Origin: Meiothermus sp. CFH 77666
GTDB lineage: Bacteria > Deinococcota > Deinococci > Deinococcales > Thermaceae
Direction: 5' to 3'
Length of the DNA: 64,000 nt
Assembly: GCF_017497985.1 (NCBI RefSeq)
Contig: NZ_JAGDFV010000004.1
Coordinates: 90,331 to 154,330, forward strand
Within the stretch, counting starts at the first letter, position 1. Every line of letters starts with the position of its first letter. A program made the position numbers and the translations under genes. The notes below the pieces were generated by a model. That model did not search any database, had not been told where the DNA came from, and was given only the letters and a program-made list of their open reading frames with translations. Shown here one piece after another: positions 50,671 to 61,493 of the stretch.

Positions 50671-51204
50671 GTGGGGAACTGGCGCGTTCTGATCGCCTAC
50701 GCCAGCCGTCTGGGCAGCACCCGTGAAATTGCCCAGGCCATTGCCCAGGTGTTGACCCAGCGCGGGGCGGTTGTGGATGTGCGAGCGGTGGACGAAGTAG
50801 AGCATATTCAAGGCTACCAGGCGGTGATGGTGGGCAGCCCCATCCGAGAAGCACGGTGGCTCCCGGAAGCCAGGCATTTTGTAGAAACCCACCGCGAGGT
50901 GCTCCGTAAGGTACCCCTGGTGTACTTTGCGGTCTCGGGCCTGATGAGCCAGCCAACGCCGGAGCATTTTCACGAGGTCTACGAATACCTGGCGGAGGTT
51001 CGGGATATTGTGGAGCCCCTCGAGGTCGGCATCTTTGCGGGCCTGCTGGACTACGACCGCCTCGACCCCGCCCAGATGACCAAAGTGCTGAGCAAGGGGC
51101 TGCCCGAAGGCGATTTTCGTCGCTGGCAGGATATTCGGGCCTGGGCCGAGGACGTGGCCGATCGCCTTTTGCTCGAGCAAGCCCGCCGTCAGGCTTCGGA
51201 GTAA
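50671..51204 (+). CDS. Flavodoxin-domain protein (HemG-like protoporphyrinogen oxidase type)
   Basis: 177 residues. VLIAYASRLGSTREIAQAIA is the FMN phosphate loop of the flavodoxin_5/HemG group, and YQAVMVGSPIREARWLPEA and YFAVSGLM continue the fold. HemG oxidises protoporphyrinogen with quinone in some bacteria. The absence of heme genes nearby leaves the role open. Converges on the HerA-like gene across a 183-bp gap (51205-51387) where I see nothing certain. Confidence 0.82.
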   Translation: MGNWRVLIAYASRLGSTREIAQAIAQVLTQRGAVVDVRAVDEVEHIQGYQAVMVGSPIREARWLPEARHFVETHREVLRKVPLVYFAVSGLMSQPTPEHFHEVYEYLAEVRDIVEPLEVGIFAGLLDYDRLDPAQMTKVLSKGLPEGDFRRWQDIRAWAEDVADRLLLEQARRQASE

Positions 51205-51387
51205 AGCGCTCTTTAGACCAAATTCCTCAGAACCTCTTGTCTTCTGCCCGTTCAGGCGAGAGGGTGGCAGCACCCCGACTGCGTTATTTGCGAACCTTGA
51301 TGAGTACGCGATTGACTGTACCTGGGGTGTCACCCGGGTTACGTCTGTGAAGGGTGCAATGGTTAGGCGAATTTTTCCTTGACGGGG

Positions 51388-52842
<1,455 letters not shown>

Positions 52843-52860
52843 AGTGGGCTCCTGCTGGAC

Positions 52861-52867
52861 ATAATAC
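52861..52867. promoter_or_regulatory. Overlapping divergent -10 boxes (HerA-like gene / small protein)
   Basis: On the plus strand, TAATAC (52862-52867) ends 6 nt before a GTG at 52874. On the minus strand, TATTAT (52866 to 52861) precedes the HerA-like gene by about 18 nt. The two overlap almost fully. Confidence 0.45.
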
Positions 52868-52873
52868 TTTTTA

Positions 52874-53110
52874 GTGTTGAAAAAGCTGCAAAGCCCCTGG
52901 TCGCGTAGCTTGCAGACGGCCATCTGGCGGCGGGAATGGGGCCGGTTGTATGCACTGGTAGAAGCCGAACTGCCAGCCGAGGTTGTTGAGCGGCTAGCCC
53001 ATCCACCAGCCTTTGCCGACCCCGCTGAGGCCCGCTTCGGCCTGGAAACAGTGCTCTTGTCGTGGGCATTGCCCGACTTTGTGGCCTACGTGGAAGCCCT
53101 CAATGCATAG
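52874..53110 (+). CDS. Small hypothetical protein
   Basis: 78 residues, no membrane segment. The C-terminal [28 protein letters not shown] looks like an amphipathic helical bundle. GTG start with a leaderless -10. It is followed 12 nt later by another small gene, probably an operon of two. Not recognised. Confidence 0.55.
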   Translation: MLKKLQSPWSRSLQTAIWRREWGRLYALVEAELPAEVVERLAHPPAFADPAEARFGLETVLLSWALPDFVAYVEALNA

Positions 53111-53122
53111 CTGGGGAAAAGC

Positions 53123-53320
53123 GTGTTCCTCGAGCCCCACACCCCCCAGCCCTGGCTTTCGCACTGGCCGGGCGATCTGAAACCGCCCCTCGCCGAACCC
53201 CCGGCGCTTTGGGGCGAATTGCGCCAACCCAACCCGGAGGGTTTTGTGGCGGCTGTCTTGCTGCAACTGATGGCGACGGCTCGAGGCGTTGTTCGTTACC
53301 GTGAGCGCTTGCTTCAGTAA
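53123..53320 (+). CDS. Small hypothetical protein
   Basis: 65 residues. GTG start with GGGGA 7 nt upstream. No signal or membrane helix; the C-terminal FVAAVLLQLMATARGVVRYRERLL is helical. Its stop region overlaps the end of csaA on the other strand by 7 bp. Not recognised. Confidence 0.5.
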   Translation: MFLEPHTPQPWLSHWPGDLKPPLAEPPALWGELRQPNPEGFVAAVLLQLMATARGVVRYRERLLQ

Positions 53321-53643
53321 ACCCGCCCGCCCAGCGGCACTTCGCGCTCTGCCGAGAGCAGCACCACCCGCCCCTCTTCGTCAGGCAGCCCCAGTACCAG
53401 TACCTCGGATTTGAAGCCGGCAATGTTGCGCTCGCCAAGGTTGGTTGCACAGATCACCAGCCGCCCCACCAGGGCCTCGGGAGTATAAAGGTCGGTCAGC
53501 TGGGCGCTGCTCTGCTTGAGGCCCAGGGGGCCCAGATCCACCCAGAGCTGGTAGGAGGGCTTGCGGGCCTTGGGGTGGGGCAGGGCTTTCTGGATACGTC
53601 CGACGCGCAGCTCGAGGAGTTCAAAGGCTTCGTAGGGCGTCAT
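53314..53643 (-). CDS. csaA: CsaA-type tRNA-binding-domain chaperone
   Basis: 109 residues, an OB-fold EMAP/tRNA-binding domain: YEAFELLELRVGRIQKALPHPKARKPSYQLWVDLGPLGLKQSSAQLT matches CsaA proteins of 109-110 residues, which work as chaperones tied to Sec export. ATG at 53643 lies 9 bp from the heptad repeat at 53653-53701, which forms its 5' region. Confidence 0.88.
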   Translation of the reverse strand: MTPYEAFELLELRVGRIQKALPHPKARKPSYQLWVDLGPLGLKQSSAQLTDLYTPEALVGRLVICATNLGERNIAGFKSEVLVLGLPDEEGRVVLLSAEREVPLGGRVY

Positions 53644-53652
53644 GAGGAAAGT

Positions 53653-53701
53653 GTCTATAGCCAATAGCCAATAGTCAATAGCCAATGGTCTAGCGCTTAG
53701 A
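53653..53701. repeat. Heptanucleotide tandem repeat (7 units, 49 bp) upstream of csaA
   Basis: GTCTATA, GCCAATA twice, GTCAATA, GCCAATG, GTCTAGC, GCTTAGA. On the minus strand this gives TTGACT and TATAGA, so it may double as promoter DNA. Confidence 0.9.
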
Positions 53702-53783
53702 GGGGATGGCCTTTCGCTGGCGACCCATAATTCGAGGTCTTGCTCGAGGGGGTCAATTTGCCCATAACCCAAAACGATAAGCG

Positions 53784-53811
53784 AAACTTCGACTTGAGAC
53801 CTGCGACCTCT
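53784..53811. repeat. Heptad repeat (4 units)
   Basis: AAACTTC, GACTTGA, GACCTGC, GACCTCT, upstream of a TPR-like gene. Confidence 0.55.
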
Positions 53812-53851
53812 GGCCATCACTGCTTCGCTGTACGGAGCGCTTGCAGGCCGA

Positions 53852-53857
53852 TATACT
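53852..53857 (+). promoter_or_regulatory. -10 box TATACT, leaderless promoter
   Basis: TATACT ends 6 nt before the GTG at 53864. Confidence 0.5.
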
Positions 53858-53863
53858 TGGGCT

Positions 53864-54175
53864 GTGCAACGCTTGCTCGACCAGGCTGCCATTTTGATTC
53901 GGGATGCCCGCGAGTTGCCCCCAGAGCGGGCGGTGGGTTCGCTGAAAGAGTCGGTGGGTTTATTGGAGGCGGTTCGACCCTCCAAGGAGCGCGATGGCAT
54001 GATGGCCCTGGCCTATTTGCGGCTGGCCCAGGTGCAGCGTCAGCTAGGCAAACGTCAAGAGGCCGAGCGGGCTTTCATGCTGGGCTACAGCTATGCCCGG
54101 AGCTCGAGGGAGGAGCGGGTGCGCCGCCTGGCGGAAAAACTTGGTCAAGAGTTCACAAATAGCGCTCAGGGATAA
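53864..54175 (+). CDS. TPR-like helical protein, unknown
   Basis: 103 residues, all helical. AYLRLAQVQRQLGKRQEAERAFMLGYSYARSS resembles one tetratricopeptide repeat and the upstream helix pair a second, degenerate one. Probably a small adaptor. GTG start next to TATACT. Not assigned to a family. Confidence 0.62.
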   Translation: MQRLLDQAAILIRDARELPPERAVGSLKESVGLLEAVRPSKERDGMMALAYLRLAQVQRQLGKRQEAERAFMLGYSYARSSREERVRRLAEKLGQEFTNSAQG

Positions 54176-54252
54176 ATGTCCTTTGCCGGAATAGGCTATC
54201 TTGAATCGGTTACAGGGTATACCTGTGCACCATCGGGGAGGAAATTAGCATC

Positions 54253-54690
54253 ATGGGTCAAATGTTGGGCGATATCGCCGCCTTGCTGATTGCTTTGTCG
54301 GGTCTGGCGGTCATCATCGGGGTCATTCTCATCAAGCGGGGGGATCGGGTCTGGCATCCTCGAGTGATGCTGGTAGCCACCGGCCTGGCCGCGCTTTTTC
54401 TGGTGTTCTACCTGCTCAAGTGGGGGCTCTATGGAACCACCCGCTATGTGGGGCCGGAGGAGTGGCGTGGGGCCTATTACGCCCTCCTGATAAGCCATAC
54501 CCTCCTGGCAGCGATCAACGGGCCGCTGGTGCTGTGGCTGATCTACAACGCCGTCAAGCAGCGCTTTAGCATACACAAGGCCTGGGCCCGCTGGACGGTG
54601 CCGGTCTGGCTCTATGTGGCGGTTACCGGCTGGGTGATTGACCAGATTCTGCGTAACTATGGCGAGTCGGCGGGTGGAATTGGCTTTTGA
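54253..54690 (+). CDS. DUF420 family membrane protein
   Basis: 145 residues with four predicted helices (LLIALSGLAVIIGVILI first; the last is WTVPVWLYVAVTGWVID). DUF420/CtaM-type proteins accompany heme-copper oxidase biogenesis in many bacteria; no oxidase gene lies in this window. A GGAGGAAAT ribosome-binding site precedes the ATG, and a terminator follows the stop. Confidence 0.82.
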   Translation: MGQMLGDIAALLIALSGLAVIIGVILIKRGDRVWHPRVMLVATGLAALFLVFYLLKWGLYGTTRYVGPEEWRGAYYALLISHTLLAAINGPLVLWLIYNAVKQRFSIHKAWARWTVPVWLYVAVTGWVIDQILRNYGESAGGIGF

Positions 54691-54699
54691 ACAGATGTG

Positions 54700-54721
54700 A
54701 AGCCTGTTCTCAGGCTTTCTT
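54700..54721 (+). terminator. Terminator hairpin after DUF420 gene
   Basis: A 7-bp stem AAGCCTG (54700-54706) / CAGGCTT (54711-54717) with a TTCT loop, then TCTT. It overlaps the end of minC on the other strand. Confidence 0.6.
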
Positions 54722-55255
54722 GCCCCAGGCTTCCAGCACAATCCGGCCCTCCACTACCCTGGCCCGCTCGGGGCCACGGGTGCTTTTTTCGCCGTCGGGG
54801 GCCTGGGCTACGTGGTGGGCAATGCGAAGCTGCTTGGCTTCCAGGCTCATGGCCCAGATAGCGGCCTCTTCCTGTCCGGTGGCCCCAGCATGGGCCAGCC
54901 CCCGCAGCTTCCCTACCACGATGATGTCCCCTGCGGCAATTATCTCGGCGCCCGCATTGACATCGCCCAGAACCACCACCGTGCCGGGGGACTCCACCCG
55001 GGCGCCCGAACGCAGGGTCTGGTCAATCACCTCGGTGTAGGGGATGTATTTTTCGCCCCGTTGGGGCCTGAACTGTAGACCCCGTTCACGGCCTAGCTCG
55101 AGCAAGGCTTCCAGAGTTGCCTGGTTTACCACCCCAGCGACTTCCACCTCGAGGGGCAAATCGGGCAGCTCTGCCAGGGCCTTGCGAAGCATCTCGGGGG
55201 TTTCGTTGCCATCGAGCCGCAAGGCCAGCGCATTGAGGGTCGCACGAATCCGCAT
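54710..55255 (-). CDS. minC: Septum site-determining protein MinC
   Basis: 181 residues. The C-terminal beta-helix domain (about 85-181) carries GDVNAGAEIIAAGDIIVVGKLRGLAHAGATG, the MinC signature that binds FtsZ and MinD. The N-terminal domain is shorter than in E. coli. minD and minE are not adjacent. Confidence 0.92.
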   Translation of the reverse strand: MRIRATLNALALRLDGNETPEMLRKALAELPDLPLEVEVAGVVNQATLEALLELGRERGLQFRPQRGEKYIPYTEVIDQTLRSGARVESPGTVVVLGDVNAGAEIIAAGDIIVVGKLRGLAHAGATGQEEAAIWAMSLEAKQLRIAHHVAQAPDGEKSTRGPERARVVEGRIVLEAWGKKA

Positions 55256-55287
55256 CGTGGCTAGTTATACCAGCCCCGAAGGGCCCT

Positions 55288-55348
55288 CACAAGTCGCAAC
55301 TTATTCCAAATTTCCACGAGCCACTAACCACGTGCCACAAGCCAATCT
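55288..55348. repeat. Heptanucleotide repeat (about 8 units) between minC and lpd
   Basis: The clearest part is CCACGAG, CCACTAA, CCACGTG, CCACAAG, CCAATCT at 55314-55348. The preceding ACAAGTC and CGCAACT are in the same 7-nt phase. Confidence 0.75.
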
Positions 55349-56742
55349 CAACGATTGGCAATATGGATGGCCTGACGGTGCAGGTGCTCGGCAGCCTCCA
55401 TGATGCCCTCGGAAAGGGTGGGGTGGGCATGGACGGTCAGGCCCACATCGGTCACGGTGGCCCCCATTTCCAGCGCCAGCGCCATCTCGGCAATCAAATC
55501 GGAGGCGCTTGGCCCGACCATATGGGCGCCCAGCAGCAGGTCGGTTTCGGCATCGCCGATCAGCTTGATCAGCCCCTCGGTGGCCCCCAGGGTCATGGCC
55601 CGGCCCGAGGCCGAGAGGGGGAACTTGCCCACCTTGACCTTGTAACCGGCCCTGGTGGCTTCCTCCTCGGTCAGGCCGACGGCGGCCCACTCCGGGCTGG
55701 TGTAAACCACATTGGGGATCTGGTAGTCCATGGCGGCGTTGCCCCCAGCCGCGTTTTCGGCGGCAATCAGGCCCTCCTTCATGGCTTTGTGGGCCAGCAG
55801 GGGGGGGCGGGTCACGTCGCCGATGGCGTAGATGCCGGGCACGTTGGTTTCCATGCGCTCGTTGGTGGGGATGTAGCCGCGCTCGTCCACCCTGACGCCG
55901 ATGCCCTCGAGGCCCAGTCCCTTGCCCCGGGGCCGCCGCCCGGTGGCTACCAGAATCTTGTCCACCACAAGGGTTTCTTGTTTGGCCGCCTTCAGGTCTT
56001 CCAGCGTGACGTGGAGGCCGTCTTTTTTCCTCTCCACCTTCACGCCCTTGGTCTGGGTGCGGATGGCAATACCCTGCTTGCCCAAAATTTTGGCCAGCAG
56101 GCCGGCGGTCTCGGGGTCGGCGGCGGGCAGAATCTGGCCCATGAACTCAATCACCGTGACCTCGGCCCCCAGGCGTTTATAGACCTGGGCGAACTCGAGG
56201 CCAATCGCACCCCCGCCAATACAGAGCAGCCGCTTGGGGAACTTTTCCTCCACCCGCAGGGCCCCGGTAGAGTCCACAATGTCCTTCTGGTCTACCTCGA
56301 AGCCCGGCAGGGTGTTGGGCTCGGAGCCGGTGGCCACGATAAAGGTTTGGCCCTGGATGCGTTCACCCCCGACCTCGATGGTGTTCTTGTCAACAAACCT
56401 GGCAAAGCCGATTTTGAGGTCTACCTTGTTGCCCTTCAGAAGCTGAGAAACCCCGCCGGTGAGCTTTTTGACGATGCCGTCGCGCCAGCCGCCCAGCTTT
56501 TTGGTGTCGAGCCTGGCTTCTTTCACCTCGAGGCCAAACTCGCCCCCGTGGCGGATGCCCTCGAGCTCCTCGGCGGCATGCAACAGGGCCTTGGTGGGAA
56601 TACAGCCCACGTTCAGGCAGACCCCGCCCACGTACTCCGCTTCCACAGCCAGCACTTTCTTGCCCAGTTGGGCCGCCCGGATGGCCGCGTGGTAGCCGCC
56701 GGGGCCGGTTCCGATCACAATTACATCGTAGATAGTTGACAT
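55348..56742 (-). CDS. lpd: Dihydrolipoyl dehydrogenase (E3)
   Basis: 464 residues. FAD-binding GTGPGGY near the N terminus, the redox disulfide CLNVGCIP (CxxxxC), NAD-binding [13 protein letters not shown], and the C-terminal [14 protein letters not shown] with the His-Glu base pair. Reoxidises dihydrolipoate on E2. Last gene of the bkd operon, 56 bp after E2. ATG at 56742 is preferred; a GTG 6 nt upstream is possible. Confidence 0.96.
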   Translation of the reverse strand: MSTIYDVIVIGTGPGGYHAAIRAAQLGKKVLAVEAEYVGGVCLNVGCIPTKALLHAAEELEGIRHGGEFGLEVKEARLDTKKLGGWRDGIVKKLTGGVSQLLKGNKVDLKIGFARFVDKNTIEVGGERIQGQTFIVATGSEPNTLPGFEVDQKDIVDSTGALRVEEKFPKRLLCIGGGAIGLEFAQVYKRLGAEVTVIEFMGQILPAADPETAGLLAKILGKQGIAIRTQTKGVKVERKKDGLHVTLEDLKAAKQETLVVDKILVATGRRPRGKGLGLEGIGVRVDERGYIPTNERMETNVPGIYAIGDVTRPPLLAHKAMKEGLIAAENAAGGNAAMDYQIPNVVYTSPEWAAVGLTEEEATRAGYKVKVGKFPLSASGRAMTLGATEGLIKLIGDAETDLLLGAHMVGPSASDLIAEMALALEMGATVTDVGLTVHAHPTLSEGIMEAAEHLHRQAIHIANR

Positions 56743-56798
56743 AGACACCCCATTCTAGTGAGTGCTTAGTTGAAAAACAAAATCTGCTAGATGAAAAA

Positions 56799-58196
56799 CT
56801 ATAGCGCTTCCAGGAAGAGCCGCTCGGGTTTTTCCAGGAGCCGGATCACTTCCTTGCAGAACCGCGCGGCCTCGGCGCCGTCTACCAGCCGGTGGTCGAA
56901 GGAGAGCGAGAGGTACATCATCTGCCGTACCACAATCTCGTCACGTTGGTTCACCACCGGGCGCTTCTGGATGGAGTGCACCCCCAGGATGGCTGCGTCG
57001 GGCACGTTGATGATGGGGAAGCTGAACAGGGCCCCAATCGAGCCGATGTTGGTCACGCTGAAAGTGGAGCCGCTCACCTCCTCGGGGGCCAGCTTGCCGG
57101 CGCGGGCCTTTTCGGCCAGGTCGGCAATCTCGCGGGCCAGTTGCAGCAGGCTTTTACGATCCACGTCGCGAACCACCGGCACAATCAGGCCGTTCTCGGC
57201 GGCCACCGCCATCCCGATGTTGATGTAGTGCTTGAGCACCACCTCTTGCCGGGCCTCGTCCAGCGAGCTGTTCAGGGAAGGGAACTTCTTGAGCGCCACC
57301 GCGATGGCCTTGAAAATAAACGGCAGGTAGCTGAGCTTGACCCCCTGGGCTTCGGCTTCCGGCTTGAGCCGCTCGCGCAGGGCCACCAGCTCGGTCAGGT
57401 CGGCTTCGTCCACCGAGAGGGTGCGCACGGTATAGAGGTGCGAGGCCACCATCTGCTGGGCAATGGCCCGGCGCAGGCCGCGCAGGGGTACGCGGGTCTC
57501 GAGGTCTTCGTAGCCCTTGGGGGGCTTGTACTGCACCGGAGGGGGGAAGCCGGTAGCGGGTGGCTTGTGGCCTGTGGGTTCTGGTGCTGGAGCGGCAGGG
57601 GCCTGCTCTTTGCTTTGTGCATAGGCCCGTACATCCTCTACCCGTACCCTGCCCCCTGGCCCTGAGCCCGGAACCTGGGCAATGTCCAGGCCCAGCTCGC
57701 GGGCCAGTTTGCGGGCCGCCGGCACCGCAATTACGCGCCGGGGCTGGGCCACGGTGGTGCTCTCTACTGCCTGGAGTGGGGCTGCCTTGCTGAAGGGGTT
57801 TTTCACCTGCTCCGGCTTGCTGTCGGGTTTGAACAGGGAGAGGTTGGCGCCATCGTCCTCTACGACCCGGCCCGGCTCTACGATGGAGCGCTCTTCCTGG
57901 GCCTGCACGCTCGGCGCGGGGGCGGGTTTTTGGTTCGAGATGGGGGCGGTCACTTCTCCCGGTTCGGCCACCAGGGCAATGGGCGCATGGACGGGCACCA
58001 CGTCGCCCTCCTTCACCAGCTTTTGCAGGAGCACCCCCGCCAGGGGACTCGGGAGTTCCACCGTCACCTTATCGGTCATGACCTCTACAAAAGGCTGGTC
58101 TTTTTGCAAGGCGTCGCCTTCGTTCACCAGCCACCGAAGAATTTCACCTTCTACCACAGATTCTGCCAGTTCGGGTAACACCACTTCTTTGGGCAT
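56799..58196 (-). CDS. bkdB: 2-oxoacid dehydrogenase E2, dihydrolipoamide acyltransferase (branched-chain type)
   Basis: 465 residues. A single lipoyl domain with DKV at 42-44 (lipoyl Lys43), a linker, a peripheral-subunit-binding domain (AVPAARKLARELGLDIAQVPGSGPGGRV), a second linker, and the catalytic domain ending FDHRLVDGAE with His435 and Asp439. It transfers the acyl group to CoA. The second linker (about 203-214) is encoded by a heptad repeat (57553-57587). Follows E1 beta by 9 nt. Confidence 0.95.
   Translation of the reverse strand: MPKEVVLPELAESVVEGEILRWLVNEGDALQKDQPFVEVMTDKVTVELPSPLAGVLLQKLVKEGDVVPVHAPIALVAEPGEVTAPISNQKPAPAPSVQAQEERSIVEPGRVVEDDGANLSLFKPDSKPEQVKNPFSKAAPLQAVESTTVAQPRRVIAVPAARKLARELGLDIAQVPGSGPGGRVRVEDVRAYAQSKEQAPAAPAPEPTGHKPPATGFPPPVQYKPPKGYEDLETRVPLRGLRRAIAQQMVASHLYTVRTLSVDEADLTELVALRERLKPEAEAQGVKLSYLPFIFKAIAVALKKFPSLNSSLDEARQEVVLKHYINIGMAVAAENGLIVPVVRDVDRKSLLQLAREIADLAEKARAGKLAPEEVSGSTFSVTNIGSIGALFSFPIINVPDAAILGVHSIQKRPVVNQRDEIVVRQMMYLSLSFDHRLVDGAEAARFCKEVIRLLEKPERLFLEAL
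57553..57587. repeat. Heptad repeat inside the E2 linker (5 units)
   Basis: GTAGCGG, GTGGCTT, GTGGCCT, GTGGGTT, CTGGTGC. Encodes part of the Pro/Ala/Thr-rich linker. Confidence 0.7.
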
Positions 58197-58205
58197 GCGT
58201 CCTCC

Positions 58206-59180
58206 CTAGTAGTCGAGTAAGCGCTTGGCGGCGTTCAAGATGCGCGTCACGGTGGGCATGTAGAGCTTGTCCTGGGCCAGCGGATAGGGGGTATCGAAGC
58301 CGGTCACCCGCAGGGGCGGGGCCAGCAACTGGTCGAACAACTCTTCCGAAACGGTGGCGGTTACTTCGGAGGCCACGCTGGCCGTGCGCGGGGCCTCGGA
58401 GATCATCAGCAGGCGTCCGGTCTTAGCCACCGAGTTCAGCACCGTCTCTTTGTCCCAGGGCATCACGGTGCGCAGGTCAATCACCTCCGGGTCTACCCCG
58501 ACGGCGGCCATTTCCTCGGCGGCCCGCAGGGTCTCGACCATGGGCCCCCCATACGAAACCAGGGTGATGTCGCTGCCTTCGCGGCGGATGGCGGCCTTGC
58601 CGATGGGAATCAGGTAGTCGTCGGACGGCACTTCCTCCTTGACCGCGCGGTAGAGCCGCTTGGGCTCCATGAAAACCACCGGGTCGTCGTTGCGGATGGC
58701 CGCCTTCAGAAGCCCCTTGGTGTCGTAGGGGGTGGAAACCACCACCACCTTAAGGCCGGCGGTATGGGCAAAGTGGGCCTCGGGGCTTTGCGAGTGGTGG
58801 TGCCCCCCCTTCACGCCGCCTCCGGTGGGCATTCGCACCACCATGGGGGCGGTGAACTGTCCCCCAGAGCGGTAGCGGAGCTTGGCTGCCTGGGAGAAAA
58901 GCTGGTCAATGCCGGGGAAGACGTAGTCGGCAAACTGAATCTCGGCCACCGGGCGCATTCCGTGGGCAGCCAGCCCCACGGCGGCCCCCAGAATGGCGGC
59001 TTCAGAAAGGGGAGAGTCTATAACCCGGTCAGGGCCATACTTCTGTTGCAGGCCCTCGGTCGCCAGGAAAACCCCCCCGCGCTTGCCCACATCCTCCCCC
59101 AGCAACATTACCCGCTCGTCGCGGCTCATCTCTTCGTCCAGGGCGGTATTGATCGCCTGGATCAGGGTCATGGTTGGCAT
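58206..59180 (-). CDS. bkdA2: Branched-chain 2-oxoacid dehydrogenase E1 beta subunit
   Basis: 324 residues, the same length as the crystallised T. thermophilus subunit. [28 protein letters not shown] and [22 protein letters not shown] bind and position thiamine diphosphate across the alpha2beta2 interface. GGAGG precedes the ATG. Second gene of the operon. Confidence 0.95.
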   Translation of the reverse strand: MPTMTLIQAINTALDEEMSRDERVMLLGEDVGKRGGVFLATEGLQQKYGPDRVIDSPLSEAAILGAAVGLAAHGMRPVAEIQFADYVFPGIDQLFSQAAKLRYRSGGQFTAPMVVRMPTGGGVKGGHHHSQSPEAHFAHTAGLKVVVVSTPYDTKGLLKAAIRNDDPVVFMEPKRLYRAVKEEVPSDDYLIPIGKAAIRREGSDITLVSYGGPMVETLRAAEEMAAVGVDPEVIDLRTVMPWDKETVLNSVAKTGRLLMISEAPRTASVASEVTATVSEELFDQLLAPPLRVTGFDTPYPLAQDKLYMPTVTRILNAAKRLLDY

Positions 59181-59195
59181 ACAACCTCCATTACG

Positions 59196-59216
59196 GGTCG
59201 CAAGTCACAAGTCTTC
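59196..59216. repeat. Short heptad repeat (3 units) between E1 subunit genes
   Basis: GGTCGCA, AGTCACA, AGTCTTC. Confidence 0.5.
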
Positions 59217-59241
59217 AAAAAGAGGACAGAAACCTTTACCG

Positions 59242-60595
<1,354 letters not shown>

Positions 60596-60601
60596 ATTAT
60601 A
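60596..60601 (-). promoter_or_regulatory. -10 box TATAAT of bkd operon
   Basis: Consensus TATAAT on the minus strand, about 245 nt before the E1 alpha ATG. No clear -35 at 17 nt. Confidence 0.6.
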
Positions 60602-60652
60602 GCCGGTTTTTCCCCAGGCCGATTGGGGGTCAAGTAGGCTATGCAGACCTCA

Positions 60653-60820
60653 TACCAAAATGCTTGGATAGTTATCCAGGGGGGCATGTCTAACCCCCTC
60701 ATCCGGCGATGCTCCATACGCAGCTATTGACGTCACCGACGTCATTCCTACATGCCGCTGGCGAGATGCCGCCACCTTCTCCCGCAAGGGGAGAAGGAAA
60801 GGGGTCTGGTGATTTTGGTA
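60653..60820 (+). repeat. MITE/REP-like interspersed repeat, copy B, with 9-bp terminal inverted repeats
   Basis: Bounded by TACCAAAAT (60653-60661) and ATTTTGGTA (60812-60820), 168 bp in all. The inner part begins CCCCTCATCCGGCGAT (60695) as in copy A and contains the hairpin CCTTCTCCC-GCAAG-GGGAGAAGG. No open reading frame of its own. Confidence 0.88.
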
Positions 60821-60951
60821 CAAGGCATCCAAAAATGCTTCCCGTGGGGGCCCCAGATGGGGAGGATCAAATGAAGGGCACTTTGCTACGAAGCCCTGAC
60901 GGTTCCGGTAGACTCAATCCCGCTGGGTATATCATCACGGTGGATCGCCCC

Positions 60952-61389
60952 ATGAAACTGCGAGTCTGTGTCATAGGTAAACCCAAACTGGCCTATGCCA
61001 AAGCGGGTGTGGAGGAGTATACAAGGCGCTTGCAGCGCTACGGGAAGCTCGAGCTCCTCTACCTCAAGGAGGGCATCCCGGTTCAGGAAGGGCAGCGTTT
61101 GCTGGAAGCCTCCGAAGGCTACCGGCGGGTGGTGCTGGACGAGCGAGGCCAGTTGCCCGATACCCTGGCCTTCAAGGCCCGGCTCGAGGCCTGGGAGTTG
61201 GAGGCCGAAAAAGGCGTGGCGTTCCTGATTGGGGGCGCCGAGGGCCATACCCAGGCCGTGCGAGACGAGGCCGACTGGCTGCTGTCCCTGTCTAAACTAA
61301 CCCTTCAGCACGAGCTGGCGCTGGTGGTGCTCCTGGAGCAGCTTTACCGGGTCGAAACCCTCAAGCGGGGCGAGCCCTACCACCGATAA
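60952..61389 (+). CDS. rlmH: 23S rRNA pseudouridine1915 N3-methyltransferase RlmH
   Basis: 145 residues, SPOUT fold. VVLDERG, AFLIGGAEGHTQAV and the knotted C terminus LTLQHELALVVLLEQLYRVETLKRGEPYHR are the RlmH hallmarks; the last segment binds SAM and the ribosome. The ATG at 60952 follows GGTGGA by 6 nt. An in-frame GTG at 60940 sits 6 nt after TATATC and could be a leaderless start, adding four residues. Confidence 0.95.
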   Translation: MKLRVCVIGKPKLAYAKAGVEEYTRRLQRYGKLELLYLKEGIPVQEGQRLLEASEGYRRVVLDERGQLPDTLAFKARLEAWELEAEKGVAFLIGGAEGHTQAVRDEADWLLSLSKLTLQHELALVVLLEQLYRVETLKRGEPYHR

Positions 61390-61414
61390 ATGCCTCCAAA
61401 ATGCGACTTTCCGA

Positions 61415-61430
61415 GGTGGGGGCCCCCACC
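61415..61430. other. Perfect 16-bp palindrome between convergent genes
   Basis: GGTGGGGG and CCCCCACC meet with no loop. It sits between rlmH and the S8 protease gene, which converge. With no spacer it would make a poor terminator hairpin and looks more like a protein-binding site. Confidence 0.6.
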
Positions 61431-61493
61431 GTAAGCGTTGTAAACCGATGTGCGCAACTCAATGGCTTCACTGCAAACGCGCCTTGAACAAGC

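Noticed and set aside
55363..56739. A 458-codon open frame on the plus strand
   Set aside because: Antisense to lpd, His/Gly-rich, no domain.
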